Source: JAIOSM01 sp964565415
Lineage (GTDB): Bacteria > Desulfobacterota > Desulfobacteria > Desulfobacterales > Desulfobacteraceae
DNA length: 64,000 nucleotides
Reading direction: 5' to 3'
Assembly (NCBI GenBank): GCA_964565415.1
Contig: CAZMEX010000004.1
Coordinates: 1-64,000, forward strand
Shown here: positions 36,206 through 45,427 of the stretch, piece by piece
How the letters are laid out: every line of letters begins with the position of its first letter
Numbering within the stretch: position 1 is the stretch's first letter
Program-made: the position numbers and the translations under genes
Notes under the pieces: generated by a model
Database searches by the model: none
What the model was told of the DNA's origin: nothing
The model's input: the letters and a program-made list of their open reading frames with translations, nothing else

Positions 36206-37754
36206 AAACAACCTCTGTTATTTCAATTCTGAGCTGCCCCATGAGGGAGAGTAATTGAAACTGATTTCCAATCTCTCCATTTACTATGGCAATATGTGTT
36301 GTATCAACATATATCTGGCCCCAGGTGGGATCCATTTCACGCCAAGTACCATTAAGGTAAACCGCAGGCCAGGCATGATAATAGAATCTATCTTTAGAAA
36401 AAACAAGACCTGTTATAATCCTTGTGGGAATTTTTACAGCCCTTGCAAGGGCTGTAAAAAGATAGGTATGCTCGTTGCAATCACCCCTCATTGTATGGAG
36501 CACATCAAGTGCAGAAGGCAGGCTTATGGTCATCTCCTTTTTAACATTTTCATGCACCCATTTAAAAATCGCTTCTGCCTTGGCTTTATCATAACTATCT
36601 TTTGAAAAATCCCCATCAAGATTGCGTACAATTTTTTCTGCAGCCTTGATTATTTTTGGATGATCTGACTGTACTGATGCTGTTGCTGCCAACGCTTTTT
36701 TAAAATCATCATCAGATAATTTTTCACCATGTAAAAGCTCTTTTTTCCTGCCATTAATTATCACAAGTTCTGTCACAGTGTCATTTGAGACCAATATCTC
36801 CTGCCTGTCTGATTCAAAGTTTACTTTTCTTAAATCCACACCCTCGAGTTTCAATCTGATTTTATCTGCATCAGGGTCAACAGGCAGACCTTCTGGTAAA
36901 ATTGCCAGTATGTCAAGAATATCGCTCTTATTATCAGATTTCTCAACACTTTGCAGTGCCTGTCTGCTGGTGCTTTTTTCCATTACCCAGCCAAAGGGTG
37001 TACTCTGCCTTACAGCCTGTCCTGTTAAAGAATCAATCCAGAGCTTTGAAACAGCACCTTTCATATTAATAGAGATGAGGGTTGTATCGTACTCTCTGTT
37101 TCCAATTGTAATCTTCTCTTTTCGCATACCAGTAAATAGAATATTTGCCTTGGACATTGTAACAGGATCAAAGGTTAAAATCGTCAATTTCTGACCGGGG
37201 TTTAAGTTTTTCATTGCCATTTCAGTCATTGGCGAATAAATCACAACATCTTCAGGAATTTTTATCTCTCTTGTCTGGTTTGTATTAGCCGTTGATGTTG
37301 TAATCTCAAATATTTCCCCTTTAATTTTTTTACCATCAATCTTTAATGAGTAACCTGTAGATTTAATGTGAAAATAAAATTTCTGGAGCTGATAAATATT
37401 ATTCAAAACTGAAGTGGTTGTTATCCTGATATGTTGATCAAAGCCTGCAATATTAATGGAAAAATTTAAAGCATTTTCTATTTTGTAATGATTTACAGGG
37501 TCAGATTTCTCAACTTCCATTTTTGTATAGCTGTATCCAACAGGTGAATCATCCACTAATATTCGCATCCAGGAATCAATAAGAAGAACATCTTTTGATA
37601 TAATACTTTTGTAACCATCTAATTTATGGGTAAAAAATTCAGGATAGGCTTCATATCTTACAAGCCATCCAAACAAACCTAACCATGCCAGAGGCAGAAT
37701 AACCCTTAGAAAATAAAACTTTTTTCCTCTTTTTTTAAGGCTGATCAATTTCAT
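36192..37754 (-). CDS. Transglutaminase-like membrane-anchored protein
   Basis: This 520-residue protein has an N-terminal membrane segment (about residues 14-28), a beta-rich region of about 330 residues, and a C-terminal transglutaminase-like core. The core has the catalytic cysteine in RGDCNEHTYLF (about 428), the histidine in YYHAWPAVYL (about 466) and the aspartate in MDPTWGQ (about 480). Such proteins act as cysteine proteases or amidases, or as scaffolds outside the membrane. It is first in an operon with the ABC ATPase and permease (14-bp overlap), suggesting it processes or recognises the transported material or envelope component. Confidence 0.83.
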   Translation of the reverse strand: MKLISLKKRGKKFYFLRVILPLAWLGLFGWLVRYEAYPEFFTHKLDGYKSIISKDVLLIDSWMRILVDDSPVGYSYTKMEVEKSDPVNHYKIENALNFSINIAGFDQHIRITTTSVLNNIYQLQKFYFHIKSTGYSLKIDGKKIKGEIFEITTSTANTNQTREIKIPEDVVIYSPMTEMAMKNLNPGQKLTILTFDPVTMSKANILFTGMRKEKITIGNREYDTTLISINMKGAVSKLWIDSLTGQAVRQSTPFGWVMEKSTSRQALQSVEKSDNKSDILDILAILPEGLPVDPDADKIRLKLEGVDLRKVNFESDRQEILVSNDTVTELVIINGRKKELLHGEKLSDDDFKKALAATASVQSDHPKIIKAAEKIVRNLDGDFSKDSYDKAKAEAIFKWVHENVKKEMTISLPSALDVLHTMRGDCNEHTYLFTALARAVKIPTRIITGLVFSKDRFYYHAWPAVYLNGTWREMDPTWGQIYVDTTHIAIVNGEIGNQFQLLSLMGQLRIEITEVVYDKN

Positions 37755-37974
37755 CTGGCTATTTTATCAATCTGTAAGCTATGTGTAAAGCACAATCGTG
37801 CTGAGTGGCAGTGGAACAATTAACAGTAGCAACAAGATACAAATAAATATAATTGCTTGAAATATTATACTTTTAAGGATATTATAAAAATATATTTTAA
37901 ACTCTTAATAACGTTTCTCTTTTTCTCCTTGCTCATTTAGCTGATTATGCTGGGATTATTGACTGGAATACAAT

Positions 37975-39222
37975 ATGAAAATTCTTATTGCCGAAGACGA
38001 CTATATCTCAAGGCTTTTATTAAAAAAATCCATTGCAGCAATGGGTCATGAAGTACTTGAAGCTGTAAATGGAAAACAAGCGTGGAAAATGTTTGAAGAG
38101 AATAAGCCGCCTATGATAATCACAGACTGGATGATGCCGGAAATGGATGGGTTGGAACTTTGTCAGAAAATAAGGAGTTTTAACAAAACAACTTATTTTT
38201 ATATTATGCTTTTAACTGCAAAAGATAAAACATCTGATCTTGTGGAAGTGTTTACTGCAGGTGCCGATGATTACATTACAAAACCTTTTAAACCCGATGA
38301 GTTAAAATCCAGAATAAATACAGGGAAAAGGGTTCTAAAATTACAGCATGAGATGTCTGAAAAAAACAGAGCGCTTGATAAAGCCCTGAAGGAGCTGCAG
38401 GAGACCCAGTCCCAGATACTGCAATCTGAAAAAATGGCTTCCATAGGGCAGCTGGCAGCCGGTGTTGCCCATGAGATTAACAATCCCATTGGTTTTGTGG
38501 GGAGCAACCTTTCAACTCTTACTGATTACTTAAAAGATTTTACCACCCTTTTAGATTACTACAAATCAATGAAACAAAACCTGAAAGATACAAATTTAGA
38601 CAAATCACCAGATAGCATAAAAACAATAGTTGCAACCATTGATGAGTATGAAACTGACATTGATATTGAATATTTAAAAGAAGACATAACTGAACTTTTA
38701 AGCGATTGTATTGAAGGGACAAAAAGGGTAGGAAAAATCGTTGCTGACCTGAAAAACTTTGCCCACCCGGGAAATGAAAAACTTAAACTTATGAATATAA
38801 ATAAGGGGATAGAGTCAACTTTGAACGTAGTAAATAATGAGATTAAATATAAAGCTGAAGTTACAAAAAAATTTGGCAAGATCTCTTTTGTGGAAGGATA
38901 TCCCCAGCAGGTCAATCAAGTTTTTATGAATATTTTAGTAAATGCTGCCCAGGCTATTGAAGAAAAAGGAAAGATACATATTGAAACACAACAGGAGAAT
39001 AAAAATGTCAAGATAACAATCTCTGACAATGGATCAGGAATTGCAAAAGAAAATATTCCAAAAATATTTGACCCTTTTTTCACAACAAAGCCTGTGGGCA
39101 AAGGCACGGGTCTGGGAATGAATATCGCCTATAATATCATTAAAAAGCATAAAGGAACCATTGGCATCAAAAGTAAAGTAGGAAAAGGGACAACTTTTAC
39201 AATAATATTGCCGGGGAAATAG
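37975..39222 (+). CDS. Receiver-histidine kinase fusion (REC-HisKA-HATPase)
   Basis: The 415-residue cytosolic protein begins with a receiver (ILIAEDD, phospho-aspartate D51 in IITDWMMPEMDG, lysine in YITKPFKP). A coiled coil (about 125-150), HisKA with AHEINNP (H166) and a HATPase with NAAQAIEE, SDNGSGI and GTGLGMNIAYNI follow. The N-terminal receiver makes it a kinase that is itself controlled by phosphorylation. It lies 3 bp upstream of a receiver-PAS gene, its probable partner, and converges on three receiver/FapA genes. Confidence 0.92.
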   Translation: MKILIAEDDYISRLLLKKSIAAMGHEVLEAVNGKQAWKMFEENKPPMIITDWMMPEMDGLELCQKIRSFNKTTYFYIMLLTAKDKTSDLVEVFTAGADDYITKPFKPDELKSRINTGKRVLKLQHEMSEKNRALDKALKELQETQSQILQSEKMASIGQLAAGVAHEINNPIGFVGSNLSTLTDYLKDFTTLLDYYKSMKQNLKDTNLDKSPDSIKTIVATIDEYETDIDIEYLKEDITELLSDCIEGTKRVGKIVADLKNFAHPGNEKLKLMNINKGIESTLNVVNNEIKYKAEVTKKFGKISFVEGYPQQVNQVFMNILVNAAQAIEEKGKIHIETQQENKNVKITISDNGSGIAKENIPKIFDPFFTTKPVGKGTGLGMNIAYNIIKKHKGTIGIKSKVGKGTTFTIILPGK

Positions 39223-39225
39223 CCC

Positions 39226-39981
39226 ATGGATATAGACAAAGATATTGAGTATACCAGCACACTTCTTTTGGTTGATGATGAAAAAAGTGTTTTAAATACA
39301 TTGAAACGTCTGCTGAGAAAAGAGGAGTATAAAATAATTACAGCATCAAGCGGAGCAGAAGGACTTGAAGTATTAAAAAACAATAATGTTCAGGTTATAA
39401 TTTCTGATCAGAGAATGCCACAAATGAGCGGAACCGAATTTTTCTCAGAAGTCATAAAAGAGTTTCCTGATATCGTCAGAATCATCCTTTCAGGCTATAC
39501 TGATGTGGATGCAGTGATAGACACAATAAATGAAGGAAATATTTACAAATTTTTCCACAAACCATGGAGTGATCAAAGTTTAATATTAGAGATAAGGCAG
39601 GCTTTTGAACATTACAAACTTGTACAGGATAACACTCGCCTGAGTTTTCAAAATAAGGCACTTGTACTATACCATGCGGTTTTGGAGAATATCCCTCTTC
39701 CGGTTATTGGGATTAATACAGAGAAAACCATTGCGATTTATAATACAAAGGCATCAGATATTCAGCTTGAAAATGTAAACATTCAAATTGGATCTAAAAT
39801 TTCAGATGCATTTCCTGAAAAAATCGTAAGAATCATAAACAACTGCTTTAAAAACAAGGGTGCTGAAACTTTAGAATATTTAAGTTCAACCAGGGAATCA
39901 TATCTAATCATCTGTACACCCTTTACAGGTCGTTTTAAAGACAAAGGCGCTGTTTTATCATTTATGCCGGCACTTAACTGA
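39226..39981 (+). CDS. Response regulator with receiver and C-terminal PAS-like domain
   Basis: The 251-residue protein has an intact receiver: LLLVDDEKS, phospho-aspartate in IISDQRMPQMSG, and lysine in FFHKPWSD. The DQRMPxM and KPW wording also occurs in two of the three minus-strand receivers opposite, so they form one sequence subfamily. After a short helix (about 125-145), residues 145-245 resemble a PAS domain (VLENIPLPVIGINTEKTI). There is no DNA-binding or enzymatic output, so it probably acts through protein contacts. It is translated right after the receiver-kinase (3-bp gap). Confidence 0.85.
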   Translation: MDIDKDIEYTSTLLLVDDEKSVLNTLKRLLRKEEYKIITASSGAEGLEVLKNNNVQVIISDQRMPQMSGTEFFSEVIKEFPDIVRIILSGYTDVDAVIDTINEGNIYKFFHKPWSDQSLILEIRQAFEHYKLVQDNTRLSFQNKALVLYHAVLENIPLPVIGINTEKTIAIYNTKASDIQLENVNIQIGSKISDAFPEKIVRIINNCFKNKGAETLEYLSSTRESYLIICTPFTGRFKDKGAVLSFMPALN

Positions 39982-40045
39982 TTTTGTTGAGGATATTTTG
40001 CAGTGACGACATACTGAAAGCTCTGCCATTGATGTGATCATTAAC

Positions 40046-42478
40046 TTATAAATCAGTAATTACCATCTCATAAAACCCAAGCGAAGCAGACCCTTGGCTG
40101 TGTTGCTTGATCTCCATTATCCTGCATTTTGAGACAGAATTATTTATTGTAACAAATGAATTTGGACCATCAATTATAGTGCCACTCAATATTTTCTTTA
40201 AAGCTTTTACCTCGGGCAGAGGTTTTTTTTGCGCTGTAAATTCCAATAATGCCTTTTTCTCATCCACAAGCTCTCTATTTTTCTCTTCCAATTGTCTCAT
40301 TCTATCTTTTTTTCGAGCAATCTCCTGGGCAAGCGCATCCTGGCGTTCAAACCCTTTGTTAATTTCATTTTCAGCCTGCTTTGCCTGCTCCTGCATCTGC
40401 TCTTCAAGCTCAACAACTTTTTGAAGGGCTGCAACATTGCCCGAGTCTTGTAAATCATTCTTCTTTTTTTCAACGTCTTTTAATTTTATCTGGGTTCGAT
40501 CCTGGGTGTAGGCGTGTTCAGAAATCGCCATGTGCAGGGATTGATCTTCCTTTTCCAGTTCTGATATTTCGCCTCTCAGCACTGTAACCATATCAAGATT
40601 TATTTTCAGGTTTGCATTGATTTTCCCCACAAGAAAATTGGTATGGTCATCCACTCCAACTGTCAGTTTTGAGGGCTTTGCACCCATGGTACCTATATTA
40701 CATGCATCAATACCCATTTTGGCACTGATATCAGATGCTATAATTGTGCCTCCTTCATTAATGCATGCTCCGCTTAATCTTATTTTTGAATCAAGTATCT
40801 CCTTTTGCACAATAAGGTCACCAAACCCATATATCTTTGAATTATTGACATATTTTGCCTGGATATTTCCCTTAACTCTTATAAGGTTGGCATCAACGAT
40901 TCCTAAACTGACATTAAGGTCTCCTGTAAGATCAACTTCAGCACCTTCAATTTGCTCCACAGTAAGGGATGCCCCCTTAACCTTAAAACCGTTTTTAATT
41001 ACTCCTGTTACTGTAATATTGCCATCAAAATTTACATTTCCACTTTCAAGCCCAATATCACCATCAATTTTCAACTCGGGGAAAACCGAAATATTCCCCA
41101 ATGGATCAATGCTGGGCTGTCCATCCATATCCGCATAAATCTTTACACCATCTTCTGATGCTCTCACACCAGTACCGAGTCCAAATGCCATATCCACTGC
41201 ATCGTCAACAGGTATCGTTTCACCTGTAACATCCATACCAGGCACTCCATCTTCAGGAAAAATCTTTGCTGCAAGACATGTATCTTTCTCCACAAAGGGA
41301 ATTTTCCCTCTCTCTTTAAAATCTATTCTGCCCTCGGCATCAACCTTACCAGGATTGCGAAACTCTAGAGGAAAATGATATTTAATTTCAGCATTTCTTG
41401 GCAGCTTTGGCTCTCTTCCCTTTGCGATAACTATTGGATCATCTTCCGGATCTGCCCCCAAAAGCCATGATTTTATAAAACCATCATCTTTTATGCCTGC
41501 TCTTATACCTTTTTGTTTTAAGGATTCCTTTATTGTAATTACGTTTATTCCTGAAGTGTTAGAAGTTTTAAGCTTAATATAAGCTTTAATCTTATCCTCT
41601 GACAAAATAATTTCAATATTTCTCTCATCGGCAAAACCTCCCTGAACTGCCTCCAGAGCATTGATTCCTAAAAATGCAGTACTTTTTAAAAGCATAAAAC
41701 TAAGATTCATTATTTTGTTGACCTCGTCTCTTTTAGTAACAGGTTGATCCTTGATTTTGCTATATGCAAGGTCATTAATTTCAATAGAACCACCTGTTGC
41801 TTTTTCTAAAATCTCTCTCATTTGAATTTTTAAAATTAAAAGTTCATTTGCAAAATTTTCAGGAGCAGGAGTGATGTTTTTTTCTTTAATCACATCTTTT
41901 AAAGAGATAGATTTTCGTATCTTTTTATCCTGTTTAGCTTTTGACTCAAGCAGCCGGAGTCTCTTTTTCTGTTTTTCCAATTTCTCAATGTATTTACCAT
42001 CTTTTTCTTTAAAGAGTTTTGCTATCTTATACAATTGCTTATTCTGACGCTGGGTTACTCTTATTAAATTCTGCCGTTTTTGTATTGCCTGGAACTGTCT
42101 GCAGGCATGATCTGCCTGCCCGAGAATATCTTCATCACTAAAGGGTAGTGATAAACATGAAAATATCTCAGCATCATTTATAGCTTTTATGGTTATATCA
42201 ATATTTAAAGTGTCTGTGATAAGTATTCTCCGGGTATCAGGAGAGAGCTCTTTTATCTTTTTAAGAATCTCATCTCCCTTCATCTCAAGCATTTTATAAC
42301 ATATGATTGCCACAGCATAGGGGTTTTTCCTACTGGTTTCAAGCTCTGAAAAAATAGCTGAGGAGGATTCAAAACAACCTACCTGATAACCTTCAGATGT
42401 TAAAAGTTTTTCACACCTTGCCAGCAGATCAGTATTTGTCTGAGCAACAAGAATTCTATACTTTTGACCATCTTCCAT
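40046..42478 (-). CDS. Pseudo-receiver fused to FapA/DUF342 domain
   Basis: This 810-residue protein starts with a receiver-like fold that lacks the phosphorylation residues. The acidic pair is replaced by QT (13-14), the phospho-aspartate position is C60 (IICYKMLEMKG), and the lysine position is L111 (CLSLPFSD). A lysine-rich coiled coil (135-190) and an unassigned helical region precede a FapA/DUF342 region: an N-terminal part near 290-400, then a glycine-rich beta-helix with repeats such as GNVNFDGNITVTGVIKNG, a coiled coil (about 620-735) and a final strand segment. ATG 42478 is chosen (AGGG 6 bp upstream) over a TTG at 42496. It lies 21 bp after the related 973-residue gene. FapA domains affect polar or flagellar assembly in Vibrio; the role here is unknown. 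Confidence 0.83.
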   Translation of the reverse strand: MEDGQKYRILVAQTNTDLLARCEKLLTSEGYQVGCFESSSAIFSELETSRKNPYAVAIICYKMLEMKGDEILKKIKELSPDTRRILITDTLNIDITIKAINDAEIFSCLSLPFSDEDILGQADHACRQFQAIQKRQNLIRVTQRQNKQLYKIAKLFKEKDGKYIEKLEKQKKRLRLLESKAKQDKKIRKSISLKDVIKEKNITPAPENFANELLILKIQMREILEKATGGSIEINDLAYSKIKDQPVTKRDEVNKIMNLSFMLLKSTAFLGINALEAVQGGFADERNIEIILSEDKIKAYIKLKTSNTSGINVITIKESLKQKGIRAGIKDDGFIKSWLLGADPEDDPIVIAKGREPKLPRNAEIKYHFPLEFRNPGKVDAEGRIDFKERGKIPFVEKDTCLAAKIFPEDGVPGMDVTGETIPVDDAVDMAFGLGTGVRASEDGVKIYADMDGQPSIDPLGNISVFPELKIDGDIGLESGNVNFDGNITVTGVIKNGFKVKGASLTVEQIEGAEVDLTGDLNVSLGIVDANLIRVKGNIQAKYVNNSKIYGFGDLIVQKEILDSKIRLSGACINEGGTIIASDISAKMGIDACNIGTMGAKPSKLTVGVDDHTNFLVGKINANLKINLDMVTVLRGEISELEKEDQSLHMAISEHAYTQDRTQIKLKDVEKKKNDLQDSGNVAALQKVVELEEQMQEQAKQAENEINKGFERQDALAQEIARKKDRMRQLEEKNRELVDEKKALLEFTAQKKPLPEVKALKKILSGTIIDGPNSFVTINNSVSKCRIMEIKQHSQGSASLGFYEMVITDL

Positions 42479-42499
42479 TTGTACCCTGTTTCCCAAATT

Positions 42500-45421
42500 T
42501 TAAGATAGATTTTGATGTGTTATCAGTTTAGAATTATCAGTACCATCAGAATCTATCTCCATAAATTTTGACATCCCAAGATCATTTTTGATAACCATTG
42601 AAGCTTGAGTTCCAACTATTTTTGTCCCTGAACATATCTTTTTATTTACTATAAGGACAGGGTCTGGTTCACTCTCTGTTAACTCCTTAAGGGACATCTC
42701 TTTCACTTTTCTCAAATTACTGAGTTCAACATTAAGCTTTGCTATCTCAATTCCATGCTCCTCTATTTTACTTAAAATTTTATCCTGCTCTTTAAAAATA
42801 CCTTTAATTCTTTCATCAGCTTCATTTATTGTATTCTCAAGGTCCTTAAGTTCTTTAATAATTTTTTGTCTCTCCTCTTTATTCTCTGTCTCTCCAATTT
42901 TTTTTTCGGCAAAATTTATCTTTTTTATTATCTTTTCCTGGGCAAAGGTTTTAGCTGCAATATCAACATGCAAAGCATTATTCTCCTCATCCAGACCAAT
43001 CTTTTCATTAATTATGCTATCAAGATCCTTCTGTATTGTGCTCATCTGTCCATCATATTTTTCAGCAATCCATTGAATATGGTCATCTGCACCTGCTTTT
43101 ATTGTAGAAGTTTCTGCTTTTTCAGTACCAATCTGTTTTACAATAAAACCCATTCTTGCAGAAATTGTTGAACCTGTTATTCTTCCTGTCTCATTATTCA
43201 TCTGCCCGCTTATTGCTATCATTGATTCCATTATTTCTCTTGTAACCATCATATTACCAGACCCATAAACTTTTGAGTTGCTGACAAATTTTACCTGAAT
43301 ACTGCCATGGGTCTGAATATCAGCATTAACAATACCGTTTGAGACTTTAAGGTCTCCTGCTGTCCTGATTATACCTCCATTAATCTCCTTTGCTATAAGC
43401 TCCTTGCATTCCACCAGAAAGCCTTCTTTAACTGTGCCTGAAACAACAACATTACCTTTAAAATTAACATTGCCTGTTTTAAAATCAACATCCCCATTGA
43501 TTTTAAACTGCTCTAGCACAGAGACAACGCCTTTACTATCAAGACTGGGCTGCCCTGAGATAGTTGAAATTATCTTTAAGCCATCCCTGGAAAGTTCAGC
43601 ACCATCAGAACACTCAAGTTCCAAATCAGTCACATCTCCAACAAGCAAAGTTTCTCCAAATATATCGATTCCAGATTTTGCATGTTCCATGGGATGCTTT
43701 TCAGCAAGAACCTGCCCTTTTTTTACAAAGGGAGAATCTCCCCTTGATGTAAAATCAATGGATCCGTCTTTATTAATGATTCCTGCAGAGTCATGTTCAT
43801 TATGAAAATGATAAATGATCTCTGCGGATCTACCAATCGTTGCAGGTTTGCCAATTGCGACATTAAATTTTTCAGCTGGATCTTTACACCTTTTTATAAA
43901 ATCTCTAATGGATTGGTCATCAACAATACCATATTTAATACCACGTTTTTTAATGATTTTTTTGACGGGCTCAATATCATCACTGCCAAGCATAGCTTGC
44001 GGGACCCGAATAAATGCCACAACTTTGTCTTCAGAAATACGCAAGTCAATAAAAGCACCAGCTTCAGAATCCAATTGTGAAAATTCATCAATTTTACTTT
44101 TCTTGCCAATCTTGCCAATTCTGCCCTGGTTTTTCAACACTTCATCCCTCAGATCAGGAGCTATCACACCAGCTTCCACCAAAAGGTCACCAATGAGAGT
44201 TGCAACCCCACTCTCTTCAAAATTATTCAATTGCTTGTGAAATGCCCTGTCCACATCCCTTTTTGATGCAACCTCCTTTGCAACAAGCTCTTTTGCAAAA
44301 TCACGGTCAAGCAGTCTCATTTTAATCAATGCAAGTTTGGTAAAAATACGACTTAACTCTTTTCTTCTTAAAAACCCATTTGTCACAAGGAGTTTATCAA
44401 TGGTCAAGCCAGCGGATTGTTTTGCCTCCTTTGCCTCCATATCATCCTCGGCTTTTTCAAGCTCTTCTTTTGTTATGTACCCATCATTAAAAGCAAGTTT
44501 TCCAAAATCAGGTAATGTTTCATAATCATCAATCATAACACCTGTTGCCGGCTCTGATCCAATACGAGAAAGTTCAGGTTCAACTTTTTGTATTACATTT
44601 TCAATAATAATATCCAGGACCTCATATATTTCATCTTCAAATTCACCAGTAAGTTCAATGTTTGTGCAGCTTGTTTCAAAGGAAAAAGGAATCTGATTTT
44701 TTTCAGCTATTGTATTCATCATAATATCTGCTTCAGCTTTTGCCAGGGACATAGCTTTTGTTAGACTAGGTTTGGTTATGGTAATAGTTCTTGAGAGCAG
44801 TTCATCAAGCCCCAAATAGGTTTCCATATATTCAGCTTTTGCCTTTGCCTTTATCAAGGATTCTTTAAGCTGGGATACTTCTAAGCTTTTTTTTGCAATC
44901 TTGTCAGTAAACACCTTGTCATGTTTCTTCTGCTGGCTTGCAAGTTTAAAGAGCCTGGCATTTTGATGTTTTGTAACTTTAAAAAGGTGTTTTCTCTCCT
45001 GAAACTTTTGAAAAATCTCAAACTCACCCATTATTCTAAGCAGAAGATCATCGTTGTCCCATGGTTTGGAAAGATATTGGTGTATTGAACCTTGATTTAC
45101 AGCTTTAATAATGGCATCAAAGTCAGAATAACCGGTAATGAGCATCCTTCTGGATTCCGGGCTGAGGAGAATACTTTTTTCTAGAAATTCACTCCCCTGC
45201 ATTCCTGGCATGCGCTGGTCCGATAAAATTAAAAAAAACTTTTCTCTGGAGTTTTCCAGCAGCCCAATTGCCTGCTCAGCATTAAGTGCAGAAATAACCT
45301 TGTTAAACCCTTTTCTGCGTAGAACTCTTCGCATGTTTTTTACAATGGGTTCATCATCATCAACAACTAAAATTGCATATTCACTAATATCGCCCATGGT
45401 TTTATTCTGTCCTTGTACCAT
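42500..45421 (-). CDS. Response regulator fused to FapA/DUF342 domain, with MshEN-like repeats
   Basis: The 973-residue protein has an intact receiver (residues 15-135; DDD 21-23, phospho-aspartate D68 in LSDQRMPGMQG, K119 in YLSKPWD), a coiled coil (150-200), and a helical region to about 300. Next come short helix-turn units resembling type II secretion ATPase N-terminal/MshEN modules (around 305-325, 340-362, 380-400 and 408-431, e.g. IGDLLVEAGVIAPDLRDEVL). From 455 on is a FapA/DUF342 region with an N-terminal alpha/beta part, a glycine-rich beta-helix (GNVNFKGNVVVSG), a long coiled coil and a closing strand segment. It may start at ATG 45421 or 45397; neither has a strong ribosome site. 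It is the central gene of a three-gene minus-strand operon. Confidence 0.85.
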   Translation of the reverse strand: MVQGQNKTMGDISEYAILVVDDDEPIVKNMRRVLRRKGFNKVISALNAEQAIGLLENSREKFFLILSDQRMPGMQGSEFLEKSILLSPESRRMLITGYSDFDAIIKAVNQGSIHQYLSKPWDNDDLLLRIMGEFEIFQKFQERKHLFKVTKHQNARLFKLASQQKKHDKVFTDKIAKKSLEVSQLKESLIKAKAKAEYMETYLGLDELLSRTITITKPSLTKAMSLAKAEADIMMNTIAEKNQIPFSFETSCTNIELTGEFEDEIYEVLDIIIENVIQKVEPELSRIGSEPATGVMIDDYETLPDFGKLAFNDGYITKEELEKAEDDMEAKEAKQSAGLTIDKLLVTNGFLRRKELSRIFTKLALIKMRLLDRDFAKELVAKEVASKRDVDRAFHKQLNNFEESGVATLIGDLLVEAGVIAPDLRDEVLKNQGRIGKIGKKSKIDEFSQLDSEAGAFIDLRISEDKVVAFIRVPQAMLGSDDIEPVKKIIKKRGIKYGIVDDQSIRDFIKRCKDPAEKFNVAIGKPATIGRSAEIIYHFHNEHDSAGIINKDGSIDFTSRGDSPFVKKGQVLAEKHPMEHAKSGIDIFGETLLVGDVTDLELECSDGAELSRDGLKIISTISGQPSLDSKGVVSVLEQFKINGDVDFKTGNVNFKGNVVVSGTVKEGFLVECKELIAKEINGGIIRTAGDLKVSNGIVNADIQTHGSIQVKFVSNSKVYGSGNMMVTREIMESMIAISGQMNNETGRITGSTISARMGFIVKQIGTEKAETSTIKAGADDHIQWIAEKYDGQMSTIQKDLDSIINEKIGLDEENNALHVDIAAKTFAQEKIIKKINFAEKKIGETENKEERQKIIKELKDLENTINEADERIKGIFKEQDKILSKIEEHGIEIAKLNVELSNLRKVKEMSLKELTESEPDPVLIVNKKICSGTKIVGTQASMVIKNDLGMSKFMEIDSDGTDNSKLITHQNLS

Positions 45422-45427
45422 CTCATT

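Noticed and set aside
40617..41138. 173-codon plus-strand frame inside the pseudo-receiver FapA gene
   Set aside because: It is proline/serine-rich antisense of the glycine-rich beta-helix repeat, a common artefact of repeat DNA.
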